DNA from: a bacterium
GTDB lineage: Bacteria; JACRDZ01; JAQUKH01
Direction of reading: 5' to 3'
NCBI GenBank assembly: GCA_028719205.1
Contig: JAQUKH010000020.1
Span: 1 to 49,187, forward strand
DNA length: 49,187 nt
This document shows positions 48,135 to 49,187 of this stretch, in pieces. The position numbers were made by a program, and so were the translations under genes. The notes under the pieces are model-generated. The model ran no database searches. It was not told the origin of the DNA and saw nothing but the letters and a program-made list of their open reading frames with translations. Each line of letters begins with the position of its first letter. Position 1 is the first letter of the stretch.

Positions 48135-49187
48135 AAAACTAATTCAATTAAATTATTTATTAATAAATCACTGACAAAAATTGACAAAGATAACCGCAGA
48201 ACACTTAAAATTATCGGCTCAGCTCAAGATAAATATATATTGATCAACGGAAAAAAAACGCTGAATTTATCTTCAAATGATTACCTTGGATTGGCTAATG
48301 ATAATCGTCTTAAAGACGCAGGGATTAAAGCTTTGCGAGAGTATGGAACAAGTTCTTCTTCATCAAGGCTGATTTCCGGGAATATAAAAATACATGAAGA
48401 ATTAGAAAATGCTTTAGCTGAATATTTCCAGACAGGATCATGTCTTTTATTTAACAGCGGTTACCAGGCAAATCTCGGTGTGATTCCTGCTTTAATGGAT
48501 AAAAATGATGAAATTATCTGCGACCGGCTTTGCCATGCAAGTATTATCGACGGCATTTTACTATCGGGTGCCAGATTCAGGCGTTTTCCTCACTTTGATT
48601 ATGATATATTAGAAAATATACTTAAAAAATTACCTCAAAAAACAAAAAAACTTATTATTACGGAAAGCATATTCAGCATGAATGGCGATATTGCGGATAT
48701 TCCGGCATTATTGGAACTTGCGGTCAAATATAATTGTTTATTATACATTGATGAGGCGCATAGTTTGGGGATCCTCGGAGAAAAAGGAAAAGGCATTTTA
48801 GAAAAATATAATATTGATCCTGAAAATAATAATATAATAAGATTAGGTACACTTGGTAAAGCATTTGCAAGTTTCGGCGCTTTCATATTGGGAAATAAGA
48901 ATTTACGGGAGTTTTTAATAAACAAATCCCGCAGTTTCATATATTCTACTGCCATCCCGCCATCCGCCTCCGCGATAAGTTTAACCTCATTAAAAATAAT
49001 AGAGTCTGAACCGAAACGGCGGAAAGATCTTTGGGATTCGACTTTTTATTTTATTCAAAAACTCAAGGAATCCGGATTTGATACATTGAATACTCAAAGT
49101 CCGATAATACCGGTCCTTTTAAAGGATAATAAAACAACAATGAAATTCAGCCAAAGGCTAATTGAAAAAAATATATTCAGTCCCGGG
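48132..49187 (+). CDS. Alpha-oxoamine synthase (BioF/Kbl family), 5' part
   Basis: PLP enzyme joining an amino acid and an acyl-CoA; the frame is open from the ATG to the right edge (352 codons). Motifs are LNLSSNDYLGLAND, SRLISGNIKIHEELE, LYIDEAHSLGILGEKGKG with the PLP-contacting Asp, and RLGTLGKAFASFGAF with the Schiff-base Lys. The pattern fits 8-amino-7-oxononanoate synthase (bioF) best, with glycine C-acetyltransferase as the alternative. The C-terminus is outside the window. Confidence 0.9.
   Translation, partial: MKTNSIKLFINKSLTKIDKDNRRTLKIIGSAQDKYILINGKKTLNLSSNDYLGLANDNRLKDAGIKALREYGTSSSSSRLISGNIKIHEELENALAEYFQTGSCLLFNSGYQANLGVIPALMDKNDEIICDRLCHASIIDGILLSGARFRRFPHFDYDILENILKKLPQKTKKLIITESIFSMNGDIADIPALLELAVKYNCLLYIDEAHSLGILGEKGKGILEKYNIDPENNNIIRLGTLGKAFASFGAFILGNKNLREFLINKSRSFIYSTAIPPSASAISLTSLKIIESEPKRRKDLWDSTFYFIQKLKESGFDTLNTQSPIIPVLLKDNKTTMKFSQRLIEKNIFSPG

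Noticed and set aside
1-49187. CRISPR arrays, insertion sequences or prophage genes
   Set aside because: I found no regularly spaced direct repeats, no transposase or integrase frames, and no phage structural genes.

Overview
The window reads as chromosome of an AT-rich, diderm, anaerobic, hydrogen-metabolising bacterium. An LptE-type lipoprotein, a beta-barrel protein ending in Phe, a Tat-exported [NiFe] hydrogenase, a tetrahaem cytochrome c and two lipoproteins point to an outer membrane and a periplasm. A second cytoplasmic [NiFe] hydrogenase, a membrane pyrophosphatase and an acyl-CoA dehydrogenase with EtfB point to anaerobic energy metabolism. Gene content would suit an uncultured candidate phylum (for example Omnitrophota-like), but no marker here fixes the lineage. 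I see no phage, IS element or CRISPR array.

Layout. 1-7000 (minus strand): a kdp potassium operon, leader-sORF-kdpF-kdpA-kdpB-kdpC-kdpD (kdpD runs off the left edge), behind a c-di-AMP (ydaO-type) riboswitch with its terminator. 7149-10045 (plus): a small secreted protein and a divergent H+-pyrophosphatase. 10095-21394 (minus): a nitrogen-control island with glnK, amt, two further PII proteins, a 59-residue HTH protein, an APC permease fused to a PII domain, an outer-membrane barrel protein, an ECF-like sigma factor, a GltB-type glutamate synthase, a chemoreceptor and a periplasmic binding protein. 21558-25237: an iron-sulfur flavoprotein, then (minus) a periplasmic hydrogenase operon with a maturation protease and a four-repeat 55-residue protein. 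25465-39358: housekeeping genes (asd, polX, rpsT, holA, lptE, a short uvrC, HU, accC, accB, acyl-CoA dehydrogenase, etfB, leuB-like, a receiver protein, rluD-like, a glycosyltransferase). 39481-49187: cytochrome c3-like protein, tRNA-Leu(CAG), a foldase lipoprotein, a UbiA prenyltransferase, a haem lipoprotein, a four-gene group 3b-type hydrogenase, a secreted propeller protein and the start of a bioF-like gene.

The most unusual part is the regulation of the nitrogen island. Four leaders (amt, barrel protein, sigma factor, glutamate synthase) carry tandem hairpins with six-base loops having A at position 1 and G at position 4. Three of them are followed by an intrinsic terminator whose 5' arm overlaps the second hairpin. 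This is the signature of ANTAR-family antitermination. Three promoters (kdp, amt, barrel protein) share GGTTACC-N16-TACTTGTAT with identical spacing, which is not a sigma-70 promoter; the sigma-factor gene sits beside one of them. Three genes (amt, glnK, APC-PII) carry a related two-hairpin element just before their ribosome binding sites. My inference is a layered nitrogen/potassium regulon: alternative sigma factor, RNA-level ANTAR control, and PII-level control of transport, including a permease with its own PII domain. No ANTAR protein is encoded in the window.
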